From NCBI GenBank assembly GCA_014860005.1, contig JACZKP010000109.1:62001-126000 (forward strand): DNA of 64,000 bases. Reading direction: 5' to 3'. The position numbers were made by a program, and so were the translations under genes. Under the pieces are notes generated by a model. The model did no database searches. It was not told the origin of the DNA and saw nothing but the letters and a program-made list of their open reading frames with translations. Source of the stretch: Verrucomicrobiota bacterium (GTDB lineage: Bacteria; Verrucomicrobiota; Verrucomicrobiae; Limisphaerales; UBA11358). Positions 1-10,365 of the stretch are shown in pieces. Within the stretch, counting starts at the first letter, position 1. Each line of letters opens with the position of its first letter.

Positions 1-1863
1 GCTCAAATGGGGAGCATAATCCGGCATCACCTCGCGCAGCAGCCGTTTGATCTGGTCGGCGTCGGCCGTGTATAAATTGACCCGCAACCGCTGGAGGGTT
101 TGCCGGATGGCTTCCAACTCCACCGGCTGCGAAAGGAAGCGGCAGATTTTGGCGTGCGTCGTGGGCGCGTAATTCTCGCCGGTATGCCGGAGTTCCTCAA
201 AGAGCTTTTCGCCGGGCCGCGTGCCGGTGAATTCGATCTGGATGTCCTCATCCGGCTTGAGTCCACTGAGTTCGATCATCTGGCGCGCCAGGTCCACGAT
301 TCTGACGGGCCGGCCCATGTCGAGCACGAAGATTTCCCCGCCTTCGCCCAGCGTGGCGCTTTGCAGGACCAGCATGGAGGCTTCCGGAATGGTCATGAAG
401 TAGCGGGTCATCTCCGGATGCGTCACCTTGACGGGCCCGCCTTCGGCGATTTGCCGGTGGAAGATCGGGATCACGCTGCCCGTGGAACCGAGCACGTTGC
501 CAAAGCGCACGGCCATGAACTTGGTCTGGTCGCGCTGCGCGCCAAACCTGGCCTGGATGTACATTTCCGCCAGACGCTTGGTGACGCCCATCACGCTGGT
601 GGGGTTGATGGCCTTGTCCGTGGAAATAAGAATGAATCGGTCCACCCCGGACTCACAGGCGATATCCGCAAGTTGCGCCGTGCCGAGGGCGTTGTTGCGG
701 ATGGCTTCTCCGGGCTGATGTTCCATCATCGGCACATGCTTGTGGGCCGCGGCATGGAAGACCACTTCCGGGCGGAAATGAGCGAAAATATCCGTCATGC
801 GCTCCCGGTCCAGGATGTCTGCCACGAGGGGGACAATCCGTTCTCCGTGTCCCAATCCGATCAGCTCCTGCTCAATCTGAAAGACGCAGGGTTCGGAGCG
901 GTCCAGCAACAGCAACCGCTTGGGATGATAGGTGGCGATCTGGCGGCAGAGTTCGCTGCCAATGCTCCCGCCCGCTCCGGTTACCAGAATGACCCGATCC
1001 CGGAGCACCGACCGAATATCCTCGGTGGCCAGTTCAACCTTCTCGCGCCCGAGCAGGTCCTGGACCTCGACGTTGCGCAACTGGCTGACGCGGACCTGCC
1101 CGAGGGCAAGTTGATCCATCGAGGGCACTGTGCGGCAGGGCAAACGGGCCTGCCGCAGCATCCGCACCACTTCGCCAACCCGTCTGGCCGGGGCGGAGGG
1201 CATGGCGATGATGGCCTCCTGAATATCCAGCTTCTGGCAGATTTCCACCAACCGTTCCGGCGGACCCAGCACCGGAATGTCATGCACGCGCGAGTGCCAC
1301 TTGCTGCTGTCATCATCAAAAAACGCCACGGGTTGCATGCCGCAACCGGATTTCAGCGCCAACTCATGCGCCAGCACGGCCCCGGAATCTCCCGCCCCGA
1401 TGATGCCCACGCGTTTTTTCCGCCGTGCGTGGTTGCCGGGGGCGTGGAGCGACTCCCGCAGCGTGCGCAAGGCCAGGCGCACGCCCGTAAGGCCGACCAG
1501 GGCAAACACAAAATCAATAATGATGACGCCGCGCGGCGGCGCCACGCCGGCGCCCCAGACCATCCAGATGCCCAGCGCCAGAAGCACGCTGATGGTCAGC
1601 GCGTGGAACATGCGGGCGAGGTCCGGGGTGCTGAAATAACCCAGGAGAGGCCGGAGTTGATGAAACAGACCGAGCAAGACCAACTGGAGCGGAACGAGCC
1701 AGAGCAGGACGAACAGGCGTTCCGCCTGCGCGGCGGCATCGAGCATGAAATCAAAGCGGAGTTCGTAGGCCATCCACAGACTGGCGATCAACTCGAGCGT
1801 GTAGATCACCAACAGGATCCAGGTGCGGACGGATCGCGAATACTCAAAGAGGTTCAGTTTCAT
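1..1863 (-). CDS. NDP-sugar 4,6-dehydratase/epimerase, WbpM/PglF/CapD type (3' end outside window)
   Basis: The product should be an inner-membrane enzyme making a modified nucleotide sugar, such as a 4-keto-6-deoxy-HexNAc, for surface polysaccharide. Translation from the ATG at 1863 gives four membrane segments (residues about 14-135), a CoA-binding/Rossmann domain (about 150-270) and a short-chain dehydrogenase domain. The NAD motif TGAGGSIGSE is at about 295-304. A catalytic block STDKAINPTSVMG with a following Lys lies at about 414-429; the Met where most SDR enzymes have Tyr is typical of this dehydratase group. The reading frame is still open at base 1 after 621 codons, so only a short C-terminal piece is missing. 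It lies 33 bp downstream of the phosphoglycosyltransferase fusion on the same strand. The family call is secure; the exact sugar is not known. Confidence 0.93.
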   Translation of the reverse strand, partial: MKLNLFEYSRSVRTWILLVIYTLELIASLWMAYELRFDFMLDAAAQAERLFVLLWLVPLQLVLLGLFHQLRPLLGYFSTPDLARMFHALTISVLLALGIWMVWGAGVAPPRGVIIIDFVFALVGLTGVRLALRTLRESLHAPGNHARRKKRVGIIGAGDSGAVLAHELALKSGCGMQPVAFFDDDSSKWHSRVHDIPVLGPPERLVEICQKLDIQEAIIAMPSAPARRVGEVVRMLRQARLPCRTVPSMDQLALGQVRVSQLRNVEVQDLLGREKVELATEDIRSVLRDRVILVTGAGGSIGSELCRQIATYHPKRLLLLDRSEPCVFQIEQELIGLGHGERIVPLVADILDRERMTDIFAHFRPEVVFHAAAHKHVPMMEHQPGEAIRNNALGTAQLADIACESGVDRFILISTDKAINPTSVMGVTKRLAEMYIQARFGAQRDQTKFMAVRFGNVLGSTGSVIPIFHRQIAEGGPVKVTHPEMTRYFMTIPEASMLVLQSATLGEGGEIFVLDMGRPVRIVDLARQMIELSGLKPDEDIQIEFTGTRPGEKLFEELRHTGENYAPTTHAKICRFLSQPVELEAIRQTLQRLRVNLYTADADQIKRLLREVMPDYAPHLS

Positions 1864-1896
1864 AAGCGGAGGGGCCGGAGGACACCGTTCGGTAAA

Positions 1897-3297
1897 TCAG
1901 TTGGGCACGGGACGCACCACCGGCCAGGTCGAAGCAAAGGAAACCCTGAGGCGCGACCCTTGCAAAAGATCGCCGATTTCCCGGGCGCGGGTGGCATGCG
2001 CCTCTGGCAAGGCCACGATCACTTCATCAAGCTGGGCCAGCCACTCACCGTTCAGGATACATTCAGGCATCCCGACGACGGGAATGTCGTGCGGACGCTT
2101 GCGCCACGAATGTGGATCATCATCGAAGAAGGCCACCACGCGCTTGCCGGTTTCGCGGCTGCGGCCCAGGTCCAGGGCCAGATTGGTTGCCAACTCGCCG
2201 GTGCCGACAATGGCGATGCGCCACGGCGGCGCCGCAGCCGAGCGACCGGGAACGAAAGCGCGTTCCCGTAAGAAGCGGAAGAACAACCGAACACCACACA
2301 AACCGATCAGCGACAGCAGGAAATCCAACGGCAGGATGCTCCGCGCCGGAAGAAAGCTGACCGGAAGGGTTTTCCAAAGCGCCACCTGGACGAAGGACGC
2401 CAGAATCAGAGCTGTGGCGATTTGTTTCAGTTCCGGAATGCTGAAGTAACTCAGCAGCCCGCGAAACTGTCCACGCCAGAAAAGAAGCACCAACTGCGGA
2501 GTCACCATCCACGGCAGGACCCGAAGGAAATCATCAAAGTCCTGGCGCGGTAGATCGAAATCGAAGCGAAGCTGGTAGGCCAGAAACAGGCTGGCGGTCA
2601 GAGTGATTCCGTAAACCGCCAGCACGCCCAGCCAGTAAGGACAAAGCGTCTGCACGATGATCCAAATGTCCTGGAGCAGGCTGGCTCGTTCAGCGTATCG
2701 CCGGTTCAAATCAATCTTCTTGGGCAGGCAATGCTGCACGTAAAAGCCTTCCACGTCTTTGCTGCCGCGAAGGAGTTCTTCCTCATTCCGGAACAGCACT
2801 GAGGCCAGATCCGTGATGCCCGGTTTGAGCCGAAGAATTTCACGCTGCTCGGGCGTGTAGTGCTCCACGTAACGGGCAACCTCCGGACGCGGACCTACGA
2901 AACTCATCTCCCCGACCAACACATTCCACAGTTGCGGCAGTTCATCCAGTTTGGTCCGCCGCAGCAACCGGCCAATCCGGGTGATGCGCGCGTCTCCCTG
3001 CCTGGTGACGGGCAGCCCGAGTTTATCCGCATCCCGCACCATCGAGCGGAATTTCCAGATCGGAAACGGCCGGCCAAATTGCCCGATGCGCACCTGCCGG
3101 TAGAAGACCGGCCCCCCATCGGCAAGCTTGATCAAAAGGGCAATGAGCAGGCCGACGGGCAGAAGCAGCAACAGCCCGAAGCTGGCCAGGGCCACATCAA
3201 ACAGGCGCTTGGCCATGAGATAAAATCGGCCGCCATTGAGGCGTTGAGCTTCAATCACAGGCTGAAGGGTTTTTGTTCCTGGCACCGACATGTTCAC
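1897..3297 (-). CDS. Polyprenyl-phosphate sugar-1-phosphate transferase with C-terminal membrane/Rossmann extension (atypical domain order)
   Basis: This enzyme should start repeat-unit assembly by moving a sugar-1-phosphate onto undecaprenyl phosphate. Residues about 26-215 form a complete small phosphoglycosyltransferase catalytic unit: a hydrophobic re-entrant helix, then KFRSM, the Asp-Glu pair in KLDELPQLWN and FVGPRPE. Residues about 220-345 form further membrane segments and about 360-460 a CoA-binding-like Rossmann domain with GTGELAT. In ordinary large WbaP/WcaJ enzymes the membrane and Rossmann parts come before the catalytic unit; here they follow it. The second half closely resembles the N-terminal half of the next gene (shared LRFDF and AFFDDD segments), so fusion or duplication is likely. 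The GTG at 3297 has an AAGGA ribosome site seven bases upstream; an ATG at 3291 is the alternative. Confidence 0.88.
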   Translation of the reverse strand: MNMSVPGTKTLQPVIEAQRLNGGRFYLMAKRLFDVALASFGLLLLLPVGLLIALLIKLADGGPVFYRQVRIGQFGRPFPIWKFRSMVRDADKLGLPVTRQGDARITRIGRLLRRTKLDELPQLWNVLVGEMSFVGPRPEVARYVEHYTPEQREILRLKPGITDLASVLFRNEEELLRGSKDVEGFYVQHCLPKKIDLNRRYAERASLLQDIWIIVQTLCPYWLGVLAVYGITLTASLFLAYQLRFDFDLPRQDFDDFLRVLPWMVTPQLVLLFWRGQFRGLLSYFSIPELKQIATALILASFVQVALWKTLPVSFLPARSILPLDFLLSLIGLCGVRLFFRFLRERAFVPGRSAAAPPWRIAIVGTGELATNLALDLGRSRETGKRVVAFFDDDPHSWRKRPHDIPVVGMPECILNGEWLAQLDEVIVALPEAHATRAREIGDLLQGSRLRVSFASTWPVVRPVPN

Positions 3298-3348
3298 TCT
3301 TAGTTCCTTGCTGGACAGTCAGCCGTTGGGGACTTTAATGATCCCTGA

Positions 3349-4764
<1,416 letters not shown>

Positions 4765-5159
4765 TGGGCAAAGCAGGAAATCGAAAGCAGAAAGCGGATA
4801 TAATCAGGTCAAAAGCTGAAAGCAGAAATCTGCCATGCGAATATCGTGGTGGGCACCCCGCATCTCTGGCTTAACATCATTGTCTGGAATTATTTCTTAC
4901 TGAATTGAAAGCGCGGCGATTAACCGTTTTGACTCTGGCAGCGGCGAGTTTTCAGACAGGATGTCCACGTTCGGGACGCCGGGTTGTACGAATGGCAGGG
5001 TGGATCTGAGCCGGCCTGCTCCAACCCAGACTTGCCGTGCAAGTCAGAGCAGACTGGCGACCGCTCCTACAGTTTGAGCCGTTCGCGAGACACAGCCTGC
5101 CTTGGGCAGGCCGAATGCTTTATTGACTGCGGTCCGATAAAGGCCGGTGTGATACAAGT
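4765..5159. other. Divergent intergenic region with heptamer repeats and a palindrome
   Basis: This 395-bp gap separates the minus-strand aminotransferase from the plus-strand beta-propeller gene, so promoters for both should lie here. AGCAGAA/AGCTGAA heptamers occupy about 4769-4832, and a long palindrome lies at 5016-5052. No coding sequence is supported. TTGACT near 5122 is a weak -35 candidate for the plus-strand gene but has no convincing -10 at the right distance. Confidence 0.6.
5016..5052. repeat. 37-bp palindromic repeat
   Basis: An outer CTGCTC/GAGCAG pair (5016-5021 and 5047-5052) encloses a perfect inner hairpin, GACTTGC-cgt-GCAAGTC (5029-5045). It resembles a REP-type hairpin; there is no T-run that would suggest a terminator. 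Confidence 0.7.
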
Positions 5160-7433
5160 ATGATTTTCCGCCCCCCCCAGCTCTGGGTTTGGCTGGCTTT
5201 CGCCAGTTGCGTGAGTCGCTTTGCCCTCGCAGCGGATGCGCAACCGCCCGCCGTGGCGATCACGCAGCCGAGCTCCGGTGCCACGCTATCCGGAAAGTCA
5301 ATCATGGTGGAAGTGACCGCATCGGATGCCAGCGGAGTTACAAATGTCGCGCTCAAGGTAAACGGGGCGGCTTTTGGCGCACCGTCCCAGGCATCCCCTT
5401 ACATTTTTGCGGTGGATACAACCAAACTGGCGAACGGAATGCACACCATGATGGCCGTGGCGACGGACGGTGTCGGGAACGTGGCGCGCTCGACTATTAT
5501 TTCCGTCACCGCCACCAACCCACCGCGCTACACGCTCGGCCAAGGGCCGTTTGTGCTCGAGGACCTTGGCAGCCTGCTGTCCGCCAATACCCAGGAGAAA
5601 CAGATCATGTTTAGGCTGCCGAACGGAGACTTGCATTTGCTCCTTTATTACGTCGTTACTGAAGCTGGGAAATACCCGCTTCAGATTTTGGACGTAAATC
5701 TTTCCCAAGGCACAACCCGCCTGACCGATGGCATCCTTGGTCGTCCGGGGCCGAACGCCACCGTGCTGCATCCCAACGGCAAGATTTATCTTGGCAGCAG
5801 CGATCCGGGTTATTTCCTCGAATACGATCCGCTGACCGGCGCGACCAATTTTATCGGCAAACTGCACCCTACCCTGAGGCGTGATGCGCAGGTCGCAGAG
5901 ATCGGTGACGACGGCTGCGTTTACGTCGGTGAGTATTCGCCGCTTGGCGGCGGTCTGGCACGTTACAACCCAACCAACGCCGTGTTCGAGGATTTGGGTC
6001 TCTTGGACACCAACTACAACGCCCCGCAATATTCCTACACGGTTGGTGCGGACAACCGTTACGTCTATGTCGGGCTGGGGCAGCAGCCGTGGTACTTGGC
6101 CATTTACGACACCCAAACAACCAACACGGTTTTGTACTGGAAAAGTGAAAATGATACCGGCGGCAGGGTCTCCCGAGGCATCGCGGGCGGCTTCTATTAT
6201 TGGAGACGCATGGCGGACGCTACCATCAAATGGTACCAGTTGGCAGCCGGCCAACCGACCGAAATCGCCGCTACCAATGTGCCACCCCTCTTTCAATACT
6301 ACGAACGTGGTAATGTGATTTACGAGCCGGCAAATTTCCGCTCCCATTTTGGGGTCGAGATCAATTTGGATGATGCCTATCCCGATAGCAGTAGCAACCA
6401 CGCAATCGTCAGATGGCGAACCGTGGGAGCGAGCAACTGGCAATCGGTGGACGTGAGTGGCTTCCGCCTCCAGCCGATCAATATCAAGCGGCTCTATCCT
6501 TTGGATACCAACCGGATGTTCGGCTTCGCGGACTTCTACGGTCCCGTGTTCGCTTACAACATCCAAGACACAACCACGACGACGTTTGGCCGCCCTCAAT
6601 ACAGTCTCTACGATGCCCTTTTCGAGGTGGGCAACATTTACCTATCCGGCTACACCGCGGTAACCCTCAATTACGATTCTTTTAAGCCATGGAGCTTGAG
6701 CGGATCAACGACGAACAGGAGCGACCCGGAGATAAACCCGCACCAAATCCCCGGCGGCTTTGGGAAATATCATTATTATTCCACGTTTGGTGCCGACGGC
6801 TTGGTCTATATCGGCGGACATCATGAACGGGATTCGTCCGGCGGTGAGCTAGGCTGGTATGACCCGATCAACGGGACGAACGGAAGGTTGCGTCAACCAT
6901 TCCTGGCCAATGATGTTCGCGATCTTAAACCCGCGCTTGGCGGCACGAAGCTGGTTTATGCCAGCAACCAGACGAATCTATACGTTTTCGATGTGGCTAC
7001 GAAGGCAATCGAAAGAACCATTGTGCCTTTGCCCAACGCAACCGCGCTGGACAAAATTGTGGAAGTATCTCCGGGAATAATCCTAGGTGCTGCTGGTTCA
7101 AATATCTTCAAAGTGGATATTACCGACGGGTCCATTCTGTACACCAATACCCTTCCTGGTTTAGCTTTCGGCGGTTCCGTCATCCGCGTTTACGACCGGC
7201 GGTTGAGTCTTGGACCGGACGGTTTTGTCTGGATGTTCATCGGCAACTCGCTATATCGAATTAATCCGAGCGATGGCTCAACGAGTCTGATTCTCAACAC
7301 CTCCGCCAAGACGATCTTGTTCAAAGAGGGCGACCTTTATCTCTATGGCGGACCGAATCTGTATCGGATTCAAAACGTGCTGGCGCCAATCGTCCCGCCA
7401 CCAAGTGCTCTGCGGGTGCTGCCTCCGCCATGA
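5160..7433 (+). CDS. Exported beta-propeller protein with N-terminal Ig-like domain
   Basis: This is a predicted secreted protein of unknown function. A signal peptide spans about residues 1-25 (hydrophobic core, then FALAADAQ). A bacterial Ig-like domain follows at about 27-122, with the PSSGATLSG start, NVALKVNG and the conserved ATDGVGN end. The rest, to 757, is a long series of blades of the type found in NHL/PQQ-like propellers, with recurring YDP...TG, GDDG.VYVG and LGPDGFVWMF-like segments. No PEP-CTERM tail is visible, so it is probably not an exosortase substrate. It is the only plus-strand gene in the polysaccharide locus and has its own upstream region. A surface-associated or polysaccharide-binding role is a guess from location only. 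Confidence 0.85.
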   Translation: MIFRPPQLWVWLAFASCVSRFALAADAQPPAVAITQPSSGATLSGKSIMVEVTASDASGVTNVALKVNGAAFGAPSQASPYIFAVDTTKLANGMHTMMAVATDGVGNVARSTIISVTATNPPRYTLGQGPFVLEDLGSLLSANTQEKQIMFRLPNGDLHLLLYYVVTEAGKYPLQILDVNLSQGTTRLTDGILGRPGPNATVLHPNGKIYLGSSDPGYFLEYDPLTGATNFIGKLHPTLRRDAQVAEIGDDGCVYVGEYSPLGGGLARYNPTNAVFEDLGLLDTNYNAPQYSYTVGADNRYVYVGLGQQPWYLAIYDTQTTNTVLYWKSENDTGGRVSRGIAGGFYYWRRMADATIKWYQLAAGQPTEIAATNVPPLFQYYERGNVIYEPANFRSHFGVEINLDDAYPDSSSNHAIVRWRTVGASNWQSVDVSGFRLQPINIKRLYPLDTNRMFGFADFYGPVFAYNIQDTTTTTFGRPQYSLYDALFEVGNIYLSGYTAVTLNYDSFKPWSLSGSTTNRSDPEINPHQIPGGFGKYHYYSTFGADGLVYIGGHHERDSSGGELGWYDPINGTNGRLRQPFLANDVRDLKPALGGTKLVYASNQTNLYVFDVATKAIERTIVPLPNATALDKIVEVSPGIILGAAGSNIFKVDITDGSILYTNTLPGLAFGGSVIRVYDRRLSLGPDGFVWMFIGNSLYRINPSDGSTSLILNTSAKTILFKEGDLYLYGGPNLYRIQNVLAPIVPPPSALRVLPPP

Positions 7434-7697
7434 CCGGGACGCACCTCAAAATCAAACGCAGAAATTGCGAAAGCTGAAAGTAGAGAACTCAAACCTTAGC
7501 CGGAACCATGCAACCGGGAGAAAGTAGATGCGACGCCTCGTCGCATGAAAGTGGCGGCGACGCCTCGTCGCCTCGGTTTTTCCCCTTGCCCATCGGGCGG
7601 GCGTGCCGCAAGCGACGGGGCGTCGCTGCTACTCTCTTGCGGGTCGAGTGCATCGTTACGGCTTAAAGTGGCGCGCGGCTGGAGATCGGACGCTTCT
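7434..7697. repeat. Repeat-rich intergenic: heptamers and three GCGACG hairpins
   Basis: Degenerate AGCTGAA heptamers lie at about 7457-7485. Three hairpins built on the same word follow: GATGCGACG-cct-CGTCGCATg (about 7527-7547), GCGGCGACG-cct-CGTCGCC (about 7553-7572) and GCGACGGGGCGTCGC (about 7612-7627). They may serve as a transcription end for the upstream gene but look like a REP-type cluster. No gene is seen. Confidence 0.65.
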
Positions 7698-7815
7698 TCA
7701 TCTCATTAGCGCGGCAAAACGCTTTTGCGCACCCTTGCGCCGAATCACAAAATCCCAGAATCCCCACAAGAATCCGTAGCCATAGCCGAAATGGTAACAG
7801 GGGAAGACGAGGGGC
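7698..7815 (-). pseudogene. Orphan 3' fragment of a GT2 glycosyltransferase (duplicate of the adjacent gene end)
   Basis: On the minus strand this piece encodes about 38 residues ending in a TGA at 7698. They contain FPCYHFGYG, GFLWGFWDFVIRRKGA and a final FAALMR. The end of the neighbouring GT2 gene has FPCYHFGYG, GFLRGIWDFVIRRKGA and FEALTR. It has no start and no catalytic part, so it is a leftover of a second gene copy or of a partial duplication. The boundary between the two copies is an AGCTGAA repeat (7820-7842). Confidence 0.85.
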
Positions 7816-7819
7816 CATA

Positions 7820-7842
7820 CTGAAAAGCTGAAAGCTGAAATT
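7820..7842. repeat. AGCTGAA heptamer repeat at the duplication boundary
   Basis: Two to three copies of the AGCTGAA-type heptamer separate the orphan GT2 3' fragment from the stop codon of the complete GT2 gene. Confidence 0.8.
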
Positions 7843-8922
7843 TCATCTCGTAAGAGCCTCGAAGCTTTTGTGGGCGCCTTTGCGGCGGATTACAAAGTCC
7901 CAGATACCCCGTAAGAATCCGATGCCATAGCCGAAATGGTAACAGGGAAAAACGAAAGGCAGGATCGGCAACAGACTCCAGCCGGCCTGGGCAGCGGTGA
8001 TCAGTGAGGCAGCGAGCACGCAAGCGGTGTACAGACCAACTACCGCGAACAACAGGTACGACGATAGAGGATGGAGGATGGAGGATTGCTGAGAGACGTT
8101 CGTGAGAAGAATACTGAAAGCAGAAAGCAGAAACAGCGCTCCCAACGTCAGGACGAAGGCGCCGGGGACCAGATGACGCCAAGAGGCGGGGAGTTTGTGT
8201 TTCTGAATCACGCGGACCTTCCAGTAGCCGTATTGCAGGTATTGCGCGAACAACGCCCGCAGCGAGGAACGGGGCCGATACCAACTCTTGATCGTCGGCG
8301 ACTGGTAGATCTTTCCGCCGCCACGAATGATGCGCAGATTGTGTTCATCATCCTGGTTGCGGACCAGTTCCTCGTCAAAATACCCGAACTTTTCGAATGC
8401 CTCTTTACGCCAGCATCCGAGGTAAACCGTGTCCACGGGGCCCTCGTGCGCAGGATCGTGGCCGCGCGCTCCACCCACGGCAAACGGTGATTGAAAGGCG
8501 GCGGCGACCGCACGCGACACGTAACCGCTACCTTTCGCCACCCAAGCCCCGCCGACGACATCGGCCCCGGTCTCTTTGAGCGTTTCGACGCACTGGCGCA
8601 CGTAGTCCGGGGCGTATTCAGTATGGGCATCCATGCGGATGATGATCTCCCCGCGGGCGGCGCGAACCGCCGCATTCAAGCCCGTCGAGACAATCCTCTC
8701 AGGATTATCAATGATCCGAACTCTTGCGTCACTCACCGTCAGGGGTTCCACATTTTGGCGCGTTCCGTCGTCGGACATTCCGTCGGCAACAATCACTTCG
8801 AATCCGGCCTCCGGCGCCACTTGGCTCAGCACCGAGGCAAGGCAAACCTTGATGTGCCCGCGTTCATTTCGGCAGGGCAGGATGATGCTCACTTGCGGCT
8901 CAATCGTGCATGATAACGCCAT
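7843..8922 (-). CDS. Family 2 glycosyltransferase (ExoA-like)
   Basis: This is a GT-A fold glycosyltransferase expected to add one sugar to the lipid-linked repeat unit at the inner membrane. VSIILPCRNE opens the nucleotide-binding domain, followed by VIVADGMSDDGT, an acidic metal site in RMDAH and an acceptor-side QDDEHNLR. The C-terminal third has hydrophobic membrane helices. The ATG at 8922, which gives MALSCTIEPQ, fits the domain start better than the codon at 8979. It overlaps the upstream CapK-like gene by 23 bp. Within the membrane part (about residues 264-289 from this start) a stretch translated from heptamer repeats is inserted. ExoA, a succinoglycan glucosyltransferase, is the nearest family by motif; the sugar is unknown. 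Confidence 0.9.
   Translation of the reverse strand: MALSCTIEPQVSIILPCRNERGHIKVCLASVLSQVAPEAGFEVIVADGMSDDGTRQNVEPLTVSDARVRIIDNPERIVSTGLNAAVRAARGEIIIRMDAHTEYAPDYVRQCVETLKETGADVVGGAWVAKGSGYVSRAVAAAFQSPFAVGGARGHDPAHEGPVDTVYLGCWRKEAFEKFGYFDEELVRNQDDEHNLRIIRGGGKIYQSPTIKSWYRPRSSLRALFAQYLQYGYWKVRVIQKHKLPASWRHLVPGAFVLTLGALFLLSAFSILLTNVSQQSSILHPLSSYLLFAVVGLYTACVLAASLITAAQAGWSLLPILPFVFPCYHFGYGIGFLRGIWDFVIRRKGAHKSFEALTR
8064..8134. repeat. Heptamer repeats inside the GT2 gene
   Basis: AGGATGG-type heptamers (8064-8088) and AGCAGAA-type heptamers (8112-8134) lie in frame within the membrane-helix part of the GT2 gene and read as hydrophobic and polar filler. Confidence 0.75.
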
Positions 8923-10345
8923 CTTCGACCTGCTTTGCTTGGGCGCAACCAACGCGCCCGACTTTAGAAACCACCGCACGAAACTTGCCGTTTGGACCTC
9001 GAGGAATTTCGGCTACGGTTTCCACCTCAACATAAAGACCACCTAGCCGCGCTTTCAAGCGTTCACGAATGTGCTGTGCTGTGCTGGTACTGTAACCCTC
9101 GGCGACAACGACTTTGACCTGAATGTAATCCGGCGCTTCTTGGACGACTTGTGCTTCAATGACCGGCAACTCGTGGAACACGGCCGTCGGGAGATAAACT
9201 CTTCGGTCATCCTTGGTAACGATAAGATCATTGATTCGCCCCTCCAGACGGTGCAGAAGCGGCAACGTTCTCCCACAGCCACAGCGGTCCGTCCCGTTGT
9301 TGTCAGTTGCGCCACGATCACCGACCTCATAGCGGATCAAGGGCATGTCAGTGTTTAACAACCCTGTGCAGATTAGCCGGCCAACTTTTCCATTTTGCAC
9401 AGGCTTGTCGGCTTCGTCCGCAAGCACTTCGACCAAACCCGCTTCAGGCCAGAGGTGACGCGCGCCCTGTGGGCATTCGGACGCAGCCGCAACGAGTTCC
9501 ACCATCCCATACGATTCTCTGACCGGCGACCGAAACACTCTCTGAACCACGTCCCGTTGCCATGAAAAAACTGGTTCGGCGTTTGTGACGACAACCCGGA
9601 TTCCATGAATCTCCAGCCCGTTCGATTCAACCGCATGGGCTAAACTCGTCGCGGCCGAGGAATAGCAAATCAGGTGGTTTGGCCCGTAGCGCCGGATCGC
9701 TCTCACGTACGCAGGAGCATTCTGAGCATTCAGATGGTAGCTGGATAAATACAACTGTCGCATCGCCGCATTCCACACCCAGAACGGCGGATTCTGCGCG
9801 TCGGCCGGCGACACGATCTGGCCACCGATCATTCCCCAACGGTCGTGTCTGGTCACGCCGTGCCAGCGCCGCAAGCGCGCTTCGCACAAGGCAAACCAAG
9901 CGTGAACACAAGCCCGACTAAACCAGAGCGTAAGTGGTTTGTAGGTTGTGCCGCTCGTGTGCTCGCGCCACATTCGCCGCGGTTCACAATCGTCGGCCAG
10001 AAACGCGCTCGGGTTCGCGCGCAAAGCTTCTTTCTTTAAGACCGGCCAGTTTCCGAGATCCTTCCAGGCATTCTGCCTTTTGCCTTCTGCGGTCTGTCTT
10101 GCCCAATACTCCCGGTAATACGGCACCTTTGTAACCGTTCGATGCAGGATGAATTGCAGCCTTTCTTCCTGCCACGCTTTCCACTTTGCTGTGCTCCAAA
10201 ATTCGCGCTCCAACGCCTCCTCGACCAAGCGATCAGTTTCCGGTCCGTAGCGCCACCAGCGCAGTTGATATCCGCGAGCGCTGGCTACGAGGCAGCGCAG
10301 AGGATACGGCAGCGAGTGGTAAAGCTTGAGAAAAGAGTTGTTCAC
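8900..10345 (-). CDS. CapK/phenylacetate-CoA ligase-like adenylate-forming protein
   Basis: This is an adenylate-forming enzyme of the kind often found in capsule loci (CapK family). Such proteins may activate an acyl or amino-acid group for decorating sugars, but the reaction is not established. HTSGTTYKPLTL matches the ATP-binding P-loop of the AMP-forming superfamily, ESYGMVE the second adenine-binding motif, and LIRYEVGDRG the hinge-side motif. The GTG at 10345, giving VNNSFLKLYHSLPYPLR, is preferred because the 43 codons before it overlap the upstream glycosyltransferase gene and read through AG...TC heptamer repeats. The resulting 481 residues are close to family size. It sits between two glycosyltransferase genes on the same strand. 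Confidence 0.85.
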   Translation of the reverse strand: MNNSFLKLYHSLPYPLRCLVASARGYQLRWWRYGPETDRLVEEALEREFWSTAKWKAWQEERLQFILHRTVTKVPYYREYWARQTAEGKRQNAWKDLGNWPVLKKEALRANPSAFLADDCEPRRMWREHTSGTTYKPLTLWFSRACVHAWFALCEARLRRWHGVTRHDRWGMIGGQIVSPADAQNPPFWVWNAAMRQLYLSSYHLNAQNAPAYVRAIRRYGPNHLICYSSAATSLAHAVESNGLEIHGIRVVVTNAEPVFSWQRDVVQRVFRSPVRESYGMVELVAAASECPQGARHLWPEAGLVEVLADEADKPVQNGKVGRLICTGLLNTDMPLIRYEVGDRGATDNNGTDRCGCGRTLPLLHRLEGRINDLIVTKDDRRVYLPTAVFHELPVIEAQVVQEAPDYIQVKVVVAEGYSTSTAQHIRERLKARLGGLYVEVETVAEIPRGPNGKFRAVVSKVGRVGCAQAKQVEDGVIMHD

Positions 10346-10365
10346 ACGAGGCCAGTGGTGGGAGG

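Noticed and set aside
100..2271. Long plus-strand open frame (723 codons)
   Set aside because: It is antisense to the sugar dehydratase and phosphoglycosyltransferase genes, has no recognisable domain and is rich in His/Arg/Pro, as expected from the shadow of GC-rich codons.
5160..7433. PEP-CTERM substrate of the exosortase
   Set aside because: The C-terminus lacks a PEP motif, a membrane helix and a basic end.
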